Assembly: GCA_041398785.1 (NCBI GenBank) | Contig: JAWKUA010000008.1 | Coordinates: 230,068-294,067 of the forward strand | Direction of reading: 5' to 3' | DNA length: 64,000 bases | DNA from: Planctomycetaceae bacterium | GTDB taxonomy: Bacteria; Planctomycetota; Planctomycetia; Planctomycetales; Planctomycetaceae | Shown: positions 34,627 to 42,832 of the stretch, in pieces | How the letters are laid out: each line of letters starts with the position of its first letter | How positions within the stretch are numbered: the stretch's first letter is position 1 | The notes under the pieces: generated by a model | Seen by the model: the letters and a program-made list of their open reading frames with translations, nothing else | What the model was told of the DNA's origin: nothing | Database searches by the model: none | Program-made: the position numbers and the translations under genes

Positions 34627-35367
34627 ATGCGATATGTTCTTCCGCTGATCCTGATCGTCGGACCGCTGTCACCATGTCGGACTTGCGGTGACGAACAACA
34701 GCCGCGGGAATCGTCCGACCGCTACACATGGCAGGCCGACCACGACCCGAACGGCATCGGGAAGTTCTACATGGGCCGCGAGATTGCTCACGTGATGGGC
34801 TTCGCCGGAGCGACCTGGCTGGAACGCGATACGCGCGAAGAAGAAGAGCGCCTGACTCTGCTGGTGAAGTCACTGAAACTTCAGCCGGAAGACGTCGTCG
34901 CTGACATCGGTGCGGGAAGCGGAGTCATCAGTATGTTGATGGCCGAACAGATCCTGCCTCACGGCTACGTCATCGCCGTCGATGTTCAGGACGAAATGCT
35001 GTTGCGCCTGCAGGAACGGACGGCCGAAAAAGGTCTGCACAACGTGATCCCGATCAAAGGGTCACAGCAGTCGTCGTCACTGGCTCCGCAGTCTGTCGAC
35101 GTCGCATTGATGGTCGACGTCTACCACGAGTTCGAGTTTCCCTACGAAATGATGCTGGATCTCACAAAGTCGCTGAAGCCGGGCGGGCGAGCAGTGCTGG
35201 TGGAATACCGCATGGAAGACCCGACCGTGCCCATCAAGCTCGTCCACAAAATGTCGCAGGCTCAGGTGAGAAAAGAACTGGAACAGCCGGAGTTCGGCCT
35301 GAAGTGGACCGAAACCATCGACGTCCTTCCCCGGCAACACATTCTGGTGTTCACGAAGCAGCCGTAG
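34627..35367 (+). CDS. Exported class I SAM-dependent methyltransferase
   Basis: A 246-residue protein. The N-terminus MRYVLPLILIVGPLSPCRTCG is a probable signal peptide. A conserved block (YMGREIAHVMGFAGATWLER) precedes the methyltransferase domain: SAM loop VADIGAGSGVIS, acidic AVDVQDEML, then LMVDVYHEFEFPYEMM and LKPGGRAVLVEYR. It resembles the UbiE/Erg6-like group and is of a type I associate with planctomycete secreted methyltransferases. SAM is made in the cytoplasm, so an exported enzyme is puzzling. It is probably co-transcribed with the Trm112-like gene (two-base gap). The substrate is unknown. Confidence 0.85.
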   Translation: MRYVLPLILIVGPLSPCRTCGDEQQPRESSDRYTWQADHDPNGIGKFYMGREIAHVMGFAGATWLERDTREEEERLTLLVKSLKLQPEDVVADIGAGSGVISMLMAEQILPHGYVIAVDVQDEMLLRLQERTAEKGLHNVIPIKGSQQSSSLAPQSVDVALMVDVYHEFEFPYEMMLDLTKSLKPGGRAVLVEYRMEDPTVPIKLVHKMSQAQVRKELEQPEFGLKWTETIDVLPRQHILVFTKQP

Positions 35368-35445
35368 CCAACCGGTACGGATCGCGAACAACGGGAGTCT
35401 TGAGTCCGCGCGCAACTGCAAATTGCTCATGCGTTGATCGACCAG

Positions 35446-35871
35446 TCACGGCTCTGTTCTCGGCGGATGCCAGCCAGCGGCCACCCAATGCCGTCGGACA
35501 GTGACCGCGATCAGGTTATTGAGCCGCAAGGCGACGACGGTGCCGCGACCGACACGTGTCTTTCCCAGGATCAGAGTTCCGTCCGATGTCCATGTGAAGT
35601 GGTCTGACCAGATTTGTCGCCGAGGATCAAAGATCTGCACCGATTCGCCCGTCGCGGGATCCACAGTCTCCGTTTGATCACTCTTGAAGTTATTGCACAT
35701 GCGGCAGGCGAGCCAAAGGTTCTCTTTGGCGTCAGTGCCGCCGCGAGACGTTGGGATCAAATGCTCAATCTCTAAGGTGCCAAGGACCAGCTCTTGTGGG
35801 CTCAGGCAATAACCGCACCGATCCGCCGCCTCGGTGCGTACCTGGAGGCGGACATCGTCCGGGATCGCCAT
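35446..35871 (-). CDS. HNH endonuclease
   Basis: A 141-residue HNH nuclease. CGYCLSPQELVLGTLEIEH opens the motif with a zinc CxxC and the catalytic EIEH; LIPTSRGGTDAKENLWLACRMCN completes it with the second CxxC and Asn. The C-terminal 60 residues form a beta-rich tail (TSDGTLILGKTRVGRGTVVALRLNN) common to the small prokaryotic HNH group. It starts one base after the stop of the RHH gene, so the two form a tight operon. The function could be defence, mobility or a toxin role; no direct evidence for any. Confidence 0.92.
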   Translation of the reverse strand: MAIPDDVRLQVRTEAADRCGYCLSPQELVLGTLEIEHLIPTSRGGTDAKENLWLACRMCNNFKSDQTETVDPATGESVQIFDPRRQIWSDHFTWTSDGTLILGKTRVGRGTVVALRLNNLIAVTVRRHWVAAGWHPPRTEP

Positions 35872-35872
35872 G

Positions 35873-36250
35873 CTACGAATCCAGTGGTGGCCGAAGACCG
35901 CGTCGAACTGCTTCGTGCAGACCTTCCGATTTTCTTAGTATCGCATCTTCGTAAGCATGCATTCGTTCGCGGAGTTCATCCCGCTCCGCGCTGGAAAGCA
36001 CACCGTTTCGCTGCACTTGCAACAACTGACTCAGCCGTGAGTCGTCCCGGGTCGGCATTTGCAGGTCAGCAGCGGCCAGTGTTTCGTCGTCCGTCCAGTT
36101 GCCGGGATCGCAATCGCCTGCGAGCGGACGCAGCGATCCGTCAATGACTTCCGTCAGGATCTCTGACACTGGCTTCCGAGTTCGGCGCGCCCATGCTTCG
36201 GCTCGCTGGTAGATCTGTTCAGAAAGTGTCAGGGTCACTTCGGTGCTCAT
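35873..36250 (-). CDS. Small ribbon-helix-helix-like protein upstream of the HNH gene
   Basis: A 125-residue protein. The first 45 residues (STEVTLTLSEQIYQRAEAWARRTRKPVSEILTEVI) match the ribbon-helix-helix pattern of DNA-binding antitoxins and regulators. The rest is charged and helical (SSAERDELRERMHAYEDAILRKSEGLHEAVRRG). It immediately precedes the HNH endonuclease. The arrangement resembles a toxin-antitoxin or autoregulated nuclease pair, with this protein binding its own promoter. It is not a recognised named family, so the antitoxin role is inference. It converges or runs parallel with housekeeping genes on either side. Confidence 0.75.
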   Translation of the reverse strand: MSTEVTLTLSEQIYQRAEAWARRTRKPVSEILTEVIDGSLRPLAGDCDPGNWTDDETLAAADLQMPTRDDSRLSQLLQVQRNGVLSSAERDELRERMHAYEDAILRKSEGLHEAVRRGLRPPLDS

Positions 36251-36403
36251 GACAAGTCATTCACCTCTCAGAGACGTGCCTGTTCCGCCAGCACATTCTA
36301 CTCGAACCTGTTCGAGCCGGTACGCGAATTCGGGAATTTGCCGGTCGAAAACCAGTTGGCCAGTCCAACAAGATCGGGAGTTGATGGCCCACGCCGACGG
36401 TTC

Positions 36404-36997
36404 CTACTCCGTCAGCGTTCCTTTTGACGACGGCACTCCCGGCTGACGCGGGTCGATTGTGATGGCCTGCCGCAACGCTCGGGCAGTGGCTTTGAACGTG
36501 CCTTCCGAAATGTGGTGGCTGTTCGTGCCGTGGTGCAGCAGCAGGTGCAGATTCATCATCACGTTCGAAGCGACGGCGTTCCAGAATTCCTGCACGAGTT
36601 CCGTATCGAACTCACCGATCTTTTCCGTCGGAAATTCCACCCGATAGACAAACGCAAAGCGGCCGCTGAGATCCAGCGCTGACGTTACCAGAGTCTCTTC
36701 CATCGGCAGAGTCATGCTGCCGTAGCGAGTGATACCGCGCTTGTCGCCGATGGCTTCCCGGATCGCTCGCCCCAGACAAATGCCGACATCTTCCACCGTG
36801 TGGTGATGATCGACGTTCAGGTCTCCCGTGGCCTGAACCTTCAGATCGAACAGGCCGTGCCGGGCGAACAGCGTCAGCATGTGATCGAAGAAACCGACGC
36901 CGGTGCTGATCTCGCTCTCGCCGCTGCCGTCGAGATCGATGGAAAGACGGATCTGTGTTTCAGCCGTGTTGCGGGTGATTTCGGCAGTGCGTGGCAT
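36404..36997 (-). CDS. hisB: Imidazoleglycerol-phosphate dehydratase HisB
   Basis: The Mn-dependent dehydratase of histidine biosynthesis (step 6), cytoplasmic, 197 residues, the normal monofunctional length. The two metal-binding repeats are VGFFDHML ... DHHHTVEDVGI and LHLLLHHGTNSHHISEGTFKA. The substrate loop GITRYG is present. The gene lies 18 bases downstream of mnmA on the same strand and may be co-transcribed, a chance pairing with no biochemical link. No other his gene is in the window. The 150 bases between hisB and the RHH gene show nothing. Confidence 0.97.
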   Translation of the reverse strand: MPRTAEITRNTAETQIRLSIDLDGSGESEISTGVGFFDHMLTLFARHGLFDLKVQATGDLNVDHHHTVEDVGICLGRAIREAIGDKRGITRYGSMTLPMEETLVTSALDLSGRFAFVYRVEFPTEKIGEFDTELVQEFWNAVASNVMMNLHLLLHHGTNSHHISEGTFKATARALRQAITIDPRQPGVPSSKGTLTE

Positions 36998-37015
36998 GTG
37001 ATGTGGAGCTTTCTG

Positions 37016-38125
37016 CTACCGAATCCAGCCGCCGCCGAGCACTCGGTCGCCCGAATAAAACACGGCGGCCTGACCGGGAGCGACGCCGAGAATCGGTTCG
37101 TCCGTTTCAATTTCCGCGAGATCATCAGCTCGCAGCCGAACGGTACAGGGTTCCGACTTTGCCTGGTAGCGAACTTTCACGTCGCAGCGAAACTCGTCGG
37201 ACTCAACATCCGCCAGCCAGTTCAAACCGTCAACTTCGATCGAAGCGGACGCCAGTTCCTCCCGCTGACCAAGCACCACTTGTCGCGTTTCGGCGTCGAC
37301 ACGCAAAACGAAACGAGGTTCGCCGAACGCGATGCCCAGTCCCTTGCGCTGACCAACGGTAAACTTTTCATAGCCGTCGTGCTGCCCGAGCACGTTGCCG
37401 GAGCTGTCGACGAAGTTTCCGGCCGTACCTTCGTGGCCGCGGTACTGTTTCAGAAACCCGGCGTAGTCATTGTTCGGCACGAAGCAGATTTCGTAGCTAT
37501 CCTTCTTCTGAGCAACTCTCAGCCCGGCGTCTTCCGCAAACTCGCGGATAGCGGGTTTCTGAAATTCACCGATCGGCAGCAGGATTTTCTGCAGCAGATC
37601 GCGGTCAATTCCGAACAGCACGTACGACTGATCCTTGTTCGAATCGACTCCGCAATGCAGGCTGTAAACGCCCGTCGCATCATCCTGCAGAATGCGAGCG
37701 TAGTGGCCGGTGGCGATATGGTTAGCTCCGACCTGTTGAGCAAAATGCCACAACTTGCCGAACTTCAGCCAGTTGTTGCACTGCACGCACGGATTGGGAG
37801 TTCGCCCGGCAAGGTACTCATCGGCGAAGTAATCCTTGATGCGGCGGAAGGAGTCCTGGAAGTTCAGTGAATGAAACGGGATGCCCAGCTCGTCGGCGAC
37901 TCGACGAGCATCCGCGGCATCTTCCGCGCTGCAGCAGCCCTGCCGGTGAGCGGGAGCGTCGGCAATCGGCAGCAGCCCGCCGCCCGACACGGCGCAGGCC
38001 GCCTTTTCGGTTTCTCCCGACCGCATGAACAGCCCGATCACTTCGTACCCCTGCCGGTGCAACAGAACCGCCGCCGCGGAACTGTCAACTCCACCACTCA
38101 TTGCCAGGACAACTCGACGCGACAT
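37016..38125 (-). CDS. mnmA: tRNA-specific 2-thiouridylase MnmA
   Basis: The enzyme that thiolates U34 of tRNA Lys, Glu and Gln using ATP and a persulfide relay, cytoplasmic, 369 residues from ATG 38125. The PP-loop is MSGGVDSSAAAV at 9-20. PNPCVQCN contains the first catalytic Cys region and SYEICFVPN the second Cys. VGQRKGLGIAFGE follows in the central domain, and a C-terminal beta-barrel ends the protein. An in-frame upstream ATG at 38173 adds 16 residues without support. The insert with cysteines (ACAVSGGGLLPIAD ... GCCSAEDA) is seen in many bacterial members. Confidence 0.97.
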   Translation of the reverse strand: MSRRVVLAMSGGVDSSAAAVLLHRQGYEVIGLFMRSGETEKAACAVSGGGLLPIADAPAHRQGCCSAEDAADARRVADELGIPFHSLNFQDSFRRIKDYFADEYLAGRTPNPCVQCNNWLKFGKLWHFAQQVGANHIATGHYARILQDDATGVYSLHCGVDSNKDQSYVLFGIDRDLLQKILLPIGEFQKPAIREFAEDAGLRVAQKKDSYEICFVPNNDYAGFLKQYRGHEGTAGNFVDSSGNVLGQHDGYEKFTVGQRKGLGIAFGEPRFVLRVDAETRQVVLGQREELASASIEVDGLNWLADVESDEFRCDVKVRYQAKSEPCTVRLRADDLAEIETDEPILGVAPGQAAVFYSGDRVLGGGWIR

Positions 38126-38174
38126 GACGTTTCCGTCTCGAAAGATTCGCAAGGACTGTGAGACAGGGAACATT

Positions 38175-38354
38175 TTGAGTCCACCCTCTCAAAGTCAAGG
38201 CCCGGCCGCGGAATTAACCACATGCACCCGGCGCATCGACTCCGCCAACACCGCCACGCTGCTGCGGGAATGGACCTGCACGGGCGAATCGATTGTCACT
38301 CGAACCTGTACATGGATTTTCACCTCCGGCGAAAAGTCCAAAGTCCGAGGATGA
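38175..38354 (+). pseudogene. Frameshifted N-terminal fragment of the pretoxin gene
   Basis: An open stretch starting at a possible TTG (38175, AGGGAA upstream) encodes protein-like sequence (DSANTATLLREWTCTGESIV, then TCTWIFTSGEKSKVRG) and stops at 38352-38354. Removing one base near 38344 joins it to the frame of the next gene (KSEDDSVDEAVGE). It is most likely the true 5' end of that gene, broken by one base. Confidence 0.5.
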
Positions 38355-39669
38355 TTCAGTGGACGAGGCGGTGGGCGAAACCACCGAAAACGCGACCGCT
38401 GGCAATGGCACAATGTTCGCTATGACCGCGCCCACGATGACTCCCGGCGACAACACAACTCCGACGCCGCCGGAGGAACCGACTCACGATGGCCCCGTCA
38501 ATCCGCTGGATATCGGCTTCGGCATCGTGATCGAAGACTACGGCAACGCGACTTCGAGCATCAGCTACTCCAAACGCGAACACTCGGTGTCGACGAATCC
38601 CGAGTATCCGGGCTATAGCACCTACGAAGTGGGTTTGGGCAGCGGCGGATCGGGCACGCTGGAGTCAGATTTTCAATTCGTTACCGATGACAACGGACTG
38701 CCGGCGGTCGAATTCGACATCAAGATGAACACCAGCGGAGGTACCTCGTACGGCAGCAAGGCGTTCACGTCGACGAAATACATTCATCCCGGATCGCGAC
38801 TGCAGAAGACGGATACGATCGGCTATGGCAGCACGTTCGCCGCGGAATCCGACTTTACGATCACTGTCGGCCTGTTCTCGGACGTAGAGGTCGAGGGGAC
38901 CCACGAAATTACAAGCAATTCCCAGGAATTCAACGGGACTCGCCTGGACTACCTTGAACGCATGCTGAACGACGACGGCGAGTATTACCTGATTGTCTTT
39001 CGATCCGTCGACGAAGTCACTCTGGTAAAGGAACTGGCAGGCAATCTGGTCGACGGATTCGAATACTACGAATACACGATCGAGAACCACTACCAGTTTG
39101 CCACGACGATCGGTGAGCCGCCAACACCGGAAAAAACACGAGAGCAGCGTATCGCCTTCGCACTCGATGCGGTGCAACTTGGCCTGGACGTTGCCGGTAT
39201 GGTGCCGGTTATCGGTGAAGCGGCTGATCTGATCAATGTCGCCATTCACGCAGCGCGCGGCAACACCGGCGAAGCGATGATTTCAATGGCCGCGATGATT
39301 CCGTTCATCGGCGGCGCGGCAACCGCTGGAAAACTTGCGAACAAGGCCGGCCGGGCCATGGGCAAACACGTCGACAAGGTCGATGACATCGGCGGAGCCG
39401 TCAGCACCGTCGTGAAGAAGTGCGATGGCGCAAACTGCTTCATCGCGGGCACCCAGGTTGTCGTGGGAATCACGGGGACCACATCTCCAACGCCGATCGT
39501 GGACCTTGCCAGGACTGAGCAGGGAACTCTGCTGCCGCCGCAGAATCTGCCGGCGATTGTCCCGACTGAAGATCTCGATGCCTACTACGCCGCCGGTGCC
39601 CTCGCCATGGCCGCCGCCCTGTCGTACCGTCGCAAACCGTCACGCCTCCGTCGCTGGGCTCCCGCATAG
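38293..39669 (+). CDS. Pretoxin-TG/Hint-start protein (polymorphic toxin remnant, N-terminal part)
   Basis: A 458-residue open frame. The first 300 residues are beta-rich and unrecognised. Residues about 290-370 (FALDAVQLGLDVAGMVPVIG ... MAAMIPFIGGAATAG) match the pre-toxin TG domain found before toxin modules of secreted polymorphic toxins. NCFIAGTQVVV follows: Cys-Phe-x-Ala-Gly-Thr is the start of a Hint (intein-like) autoprotease. The frame then passes a hydrophobic helix and ends at RRWAPA. In planctomycete members the Hint continues after such a helix, and that continuation is found degraded just downstream. The TTG at 38293 is a doubtful start; the real one is probably upstream in another frame. 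Confidence 0.7.
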   Translation: MSLEPVHGFSPPAKSPKSEDDSVDEAVGETTENATAGNGTMFAMTAPTMTPGDNTTPTPPEEPTHDGPVNPLDIGFGIVIEDYGNATSSISYSKREHSVSTNPEYPGYSTYEVGLGSGGSGTLESDFQFVTDDNGLPAVEFDIKMNTSGGTSYGSKAFTSTKYIHPGSRLQKTDTIGYGSTFAAESDFTITVGLFSDVEVEGTHEITSNSQEFNGTRLDYLERMLNDDGEYYLIVFRSVDEVTLVKELAGNLVDGFEYYEYTIENHYQFATTIGEPPTPEKTREQRIAFALDAVQLGLDVAGMVPVIGEAADLINVAIHAARGNTGEAMISMAAMIPFIGGAATAGKLANKAGRAMGKHVDKVDDIGGAVSTVVKKCDGANCFIAGTQVVVGITGTTSPTPIVDLARTEQGTLLPPQNLPAIVPTEDLDAYYAAGALAMAAALSYRRKPSRLRRWAPA

Positions 39670-39755
39670 ACATCACCGGCCCGCGGCTGCCCTGTCGCCC
39701 ATTTTTTTCCACAGCAAATTGAATTCATTCCGTCCACACAGAAAGATAAACCATC

Positions 39756-40893
39756 ATGACTCGTCCCATATCCCACGAACCTCTGCCCCCCATCCGCCGT
39801 CTGGCCATCACCGCCTGCCTCCTCACCGGGTGCGTGTTCACCCTGCGAGCCCTCACGCCGGATGTCATCGCGACACCGGCCGTGAGTGCCGCAATCTTCC
39901 CGCAGGACGGCCTTCTCAGGCCGTCAATCCGCGAGTTGTCTCAACGGGACGGCGATTTGGAAAGCCATCCTGCAGAAACATGGCGGCCCAACCGCAGTTG
40001 TCACGAAGAACATCGAAGACATCCAGCCCGGTCAGCGAGTTGTCGGACGCAATCCGCTGCGGGAACAAACTCAGGCGGCGGCTGAGATCAACCCGCAGAC
40101 GTCGCGAGCCGTTCGGCTGAGCATGACTCAGCACGGTGTTCACTACGACCTTACGCTTCTGAGACCGCTGGCATGGCTTGAGGCCACCGGGCTCAGGTCG
40201 GATGTTCCATTCACATGGAACTGCACGAAATGGAACTGGATGGTCCCGCCATGGTCGTGGCCATTGATCCATGTCCGGAAATCGAAGCGGACGACGGCAC
40301 ATGGGCGGAACATCGTCACCGGCACGATGAAACATCCGGCCGCCAACATCCTGGACATCTCCATCACCGGCCTGGAAGAACCGCTCGGCGTCATCGACAC
40401 GCATCCCTTCTGAGCGAAACTCGGCAGGATTCGTTGTCGCCAGTCAGCTTCAGATCGGAGAACATCTCCGCTCGCAAACCGGCCAAGTCGCAAAAGTCAC
40501 CCGCATCACCCCACACCGTGGTCCGCCAGAAACGGTCTTCAACATCGAAGTCGATGGGGAAATGTGTACGCAGTGAGTCTCAACGCACTGCTCGTACATA
40601 ATGAAGGTGCGTTCCAACAATTCCCGCCTACGTTGATGGTACGACCATTGCTCCAATTCAGGACAGATAACAACAACGACTGAAGGCATCTGGAGTCAGA
40701 TCGGGAACATGTTGGCAGAAAAACAGTCTCGCCACGTTGGAACGATTTCACGCAACCGTGAAGATGCGGAAGCACTAGCACGACAAATTGCTGCTGAAAA
40801 CGGCATTTTGAATCCAACTCTTCGCCTCGATAGCTCTGATGCTCGCGGCTTTGGCCTCACTTTCACATCGAGGACATGCCGATGAATCTCCAT
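39756..40893 (+). pseudogene. Degraded Hint domain and toxin module of the polymorphic toxin
   Basis: Pieces of one protein read in order in different frames. A membrane-helix start at 39756 (ATG, GAAAG upstream) leads to KNIEDIQPGQRVVGRNP and LLRPLAWLEATGL (frame of 39886). Then come MELDGPAMVVAIDPCPEIEA (from 40215), VTGTMKHPAANILDISITGL to THPF and a stop (40413), GFVVASQLQIGEHL to FNIEVDGE (to about 40560), and NVYAVSLNALLVHNEG, the normal Hint C-terminus (about 40562-40610). Further on, DAEALARQIAAENGI and FHIEDMPMNLHFWW look like a small toxin domain. At least four frameshifts are needed, so the gene is dead. It continues the pretoxin gene upstream. Confidence 0.75.
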
Positions 40894-40998
40894 TTTTGGT
40901 GGCCGAAATGAACCTCATCGTTTCGCCTCACGGATCAAAGCAGGCGGCCGTATTATTGGCAGCACGGGGACATCGCAGGTAGTGTCTACGAAAGACTG

Positions 40999-41472
40999 AT
41001 GGGCGCAAGCCTCGATGGCGGCGTCATGTTCGTTGTCCGACCTCAAACGATTTCCGCCTTGGTAGCTGAGATTATTCAATGCCGTCAGGGCAACGTAGAA
41101 AGGCAGCTGACAAACCGTTGGCCTGGTACCGTTACGTCGATTCCTTGTGCCGTTTACGCTGTACCCGGGGGCTCTCACCGACTCAATCGAACATTCCAAA
41201 TTCCTTGCTCGGGTGGAGAGCCCCCTAGGTTTCCGGAGGATCTTGCCATTTACAATTCATCCGGACAACTCTGGTTCTTCTCTACGACACATGAATCGAA
41301 CTGGTTCGCCGCTCCCGAGTTTAGCCCGCCACACTTTCGTGAATCACTCGTGGAACTGGTTCGCGACCGTCCGATACTGGGTGTGACTTGGAAGAATGAA
41401 GAGGCCGGGCCATCCGGGCCATCAATCGCGGGTGGCCCAGCCGGTCGGCTGGGTGCCGAAGGCAGGGGATGA
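40999..41472 (+). CDS. Hypothetical protein, possible immunity gene or remnant
   Basis: Not recognised. About 135 residues look like a normal globular protein (GGVMFVVRPQTISALVAEII ... LWFFSTTHESNWFAAPEFSP ... RDRPILGVTWKNEE). The last 20 (GPSGPSIAGGPAGRLGAEG) come from the intergenic repeat that begins near 41430, so the original stop may be lost. It follows the dead toxin module directly, the position of an immunity gene in polymorphic toxin loci, and uses more A/T-rich codons than the neighbours. Protein-like sequence upstream in other frames suggests that its 5' end may also be damaged. Confidence 0.4.
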   Translation: MGASLDGGVMFVVRPQTISALVAEIIQCRQGNVERQLTNRWPGTVTSIPCAVYAVPGGSHRLNRTFQIPCSGGEPPRFPEDLAIYNSSGQLWFFSTTHESNWFAAPEFSPPHFRESLVELVRDRPILGVTWKNEEAGPSGPSIAGGPAGRLGAEGRG

Positions 41473-41581
41473 GTCACCATCAGCCATCAGCTCGCGTGTG
41501 CGCTCTCATGATGAGATTGAACGCACACGAACAGGCATCCTGTCGCGCGCGACCCAACCGAACAAGTCGGTCGGGCCACCC
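41430..41581. repeat. Inverted repeat, family D
   Basis: The left arm 41430-41466 (GGGTGGCCCAGCCG...) and right arm 41539-41581 (...CGGTCGGGCCACCC) are imperfect reverse complements around a 70-base centre. It lies at the downstream edge of the toxin island. Confidence 0.7.
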
Positions 41582-41689
41582 AGCAGTCCGTCACACGACT
41601 CGCCTCGCAGATCGTGGACCTGACGGAGGCTCCCTGGTAACTTCCGCAACCGTCGCGTTCCGGCGTCTGCACAACTCGGTGAGCACGTC

Positions 41690-42165
41690 CGCGCAGACCG
41701 TTGTCAGAGCACTGCGCGGTCTGGCCCTCTCCAGAGCACGAACGCTGGGTCTGCCCTCTCCCGGGCATCAGCTTCCACGCTCCCGGCCGAAGGCCCGACT
41801 CATCGTCACCTTTTAAGGACGGCTTCGCCAGCAAAGATTGGCGTCGGTGGGTCGAGGGACGCCGGCAATCCGCATCAGCCGCAATTTGCTGATGTGCAAA
41901 GACTGAGCCCTCCCGGCCGAAGGCCAACGGGGAGGGGTCGAACGAGCGAAGCTAGTTCAGGGGAGGGGACGTGCGCGCGCAGACCGCGCTGCGTTGTCGG
42001 AACGCCGAACGCGCGGTCTGCCCTCTCCCGGGCATCGCTCCGCTCGCCCGACCTTCTCCCGGACGGCTTCGCCTAGGAGAGGTGGGTCGAGGGACGCCGG
42101 CAATCCGCGCTGCTGATGTAAGCACCCCTCCCGGCCGAAGGCCATCGGGGAGGGGTCGAACTTCA
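41690..42165. repeat. Block of intergenic repeats, family C
   Basis: GGTGGGTCGAGGGACGCCGG occurs at 41846 and again at 42081, 235 bases apart, each followed within 100 bases by CTCCCGGCCGAAGGCC and GGGGAGGGGTCGAAC. Between them lies a unit (41937-42090) that contains CTCTCCCGGGCATCGCTCCG and ends GGACGGCTTCGCC...AGGAGAGGTGG. The same unit occurs at about 45845-46000. No gene is supported between 41473 and 42285; the open frames here are by-products of the high GC. Confidence 0.8.
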
Positions 42166-42285
42166 GGCGTCGTACACCGTGGGCAGAAGTGTCACCAGGA
42201 CATAGGCAACCGGAAAGACGGTCAGGCACTGCCGTAGCGGCGACTGGTGCGTCGGATCGTTTGCTGTTGCGTCGCAGGACGCGAA

Positions 42286-42606
42286 TCACGCCTCAAGCGA
42301 CCGCAGCACGGTATCGCACTTTCGGCACTCCGCGCGGTGAGCGTCGATCTGGCGGGTGAGTACAGACTCAGTGACGCCGCGAACGTAGTCTGCGGCGTGT
42401 GAGTGGACGAGGTCGCAGGTGATTCCGCCCGGAGGTCCATCGGAGCTTCTGAACGCCAGAGCGCCGAGTCCTGCGCCGCCAAGCATGACAGCCGTCAGTG
42501 CTGCCCGGCGAGTCATCGTGCGTCGGCGTTCCGCGGTGTCGAGTGATTTTTTCAACTGCTGCATCGTACCTTCGGGGCAGGCGGACCAGCGTTCGTCATT
42601 TGTCAT
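42286..42606 (-). CDS. Putative anti-sigma factor with zf-HC2-like motif and one membrane helix
   Basis: A 106-residue protein starting at ATG 42606 (GAGGTG five bases upstream). A basic segment and the hydrophobic TRRAALTAVMLGGAGLGALAF may form a transmembrane helix. The C-terminal half has HSHAADYVRG...IDAHRAECRKC, resembling the His-x3-Cys-x2-Cys zinc site of ZAS anti-sigma factors, though it lies after the helix, which is unusual. It follows the ECF sigma gene on the same strand, about 225 bases away, which supports a regulatory pair. The frame stays open upstream to 42705, but that part looks non-coding. Confidence 0.6.
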   Translation of the reverse strand: MTNDERWSACPEGTMQQLKKSLDTAERRRTMTRRAALTAVMLGGAGLGALAFRSSDGPPGGITCDLVHSHAADYVRGVTESVLTRQIDAHRAECRKCDTVLRSLEA

Positions 42607-42832
42607 CAGAGCACCTCGAATCACCGGGCGACTTTGTGGCGGGAGGAATGGCAGGGGGAACGAACATCCGGTTGGGCAGGGAACGATAGCGGCAGGCGGA
42701 CGCAATCTCTGTAAGCCGTCTCACACCAAGCCGGCGCTTCCGCTGATTTACACCGTGTCGCGTTCCATTCGCTGCGAAGCCACTTCTCATGATCAGGCGA
42801 GGCATGGGAACGCACTGCCATCCGGTCGCGGC

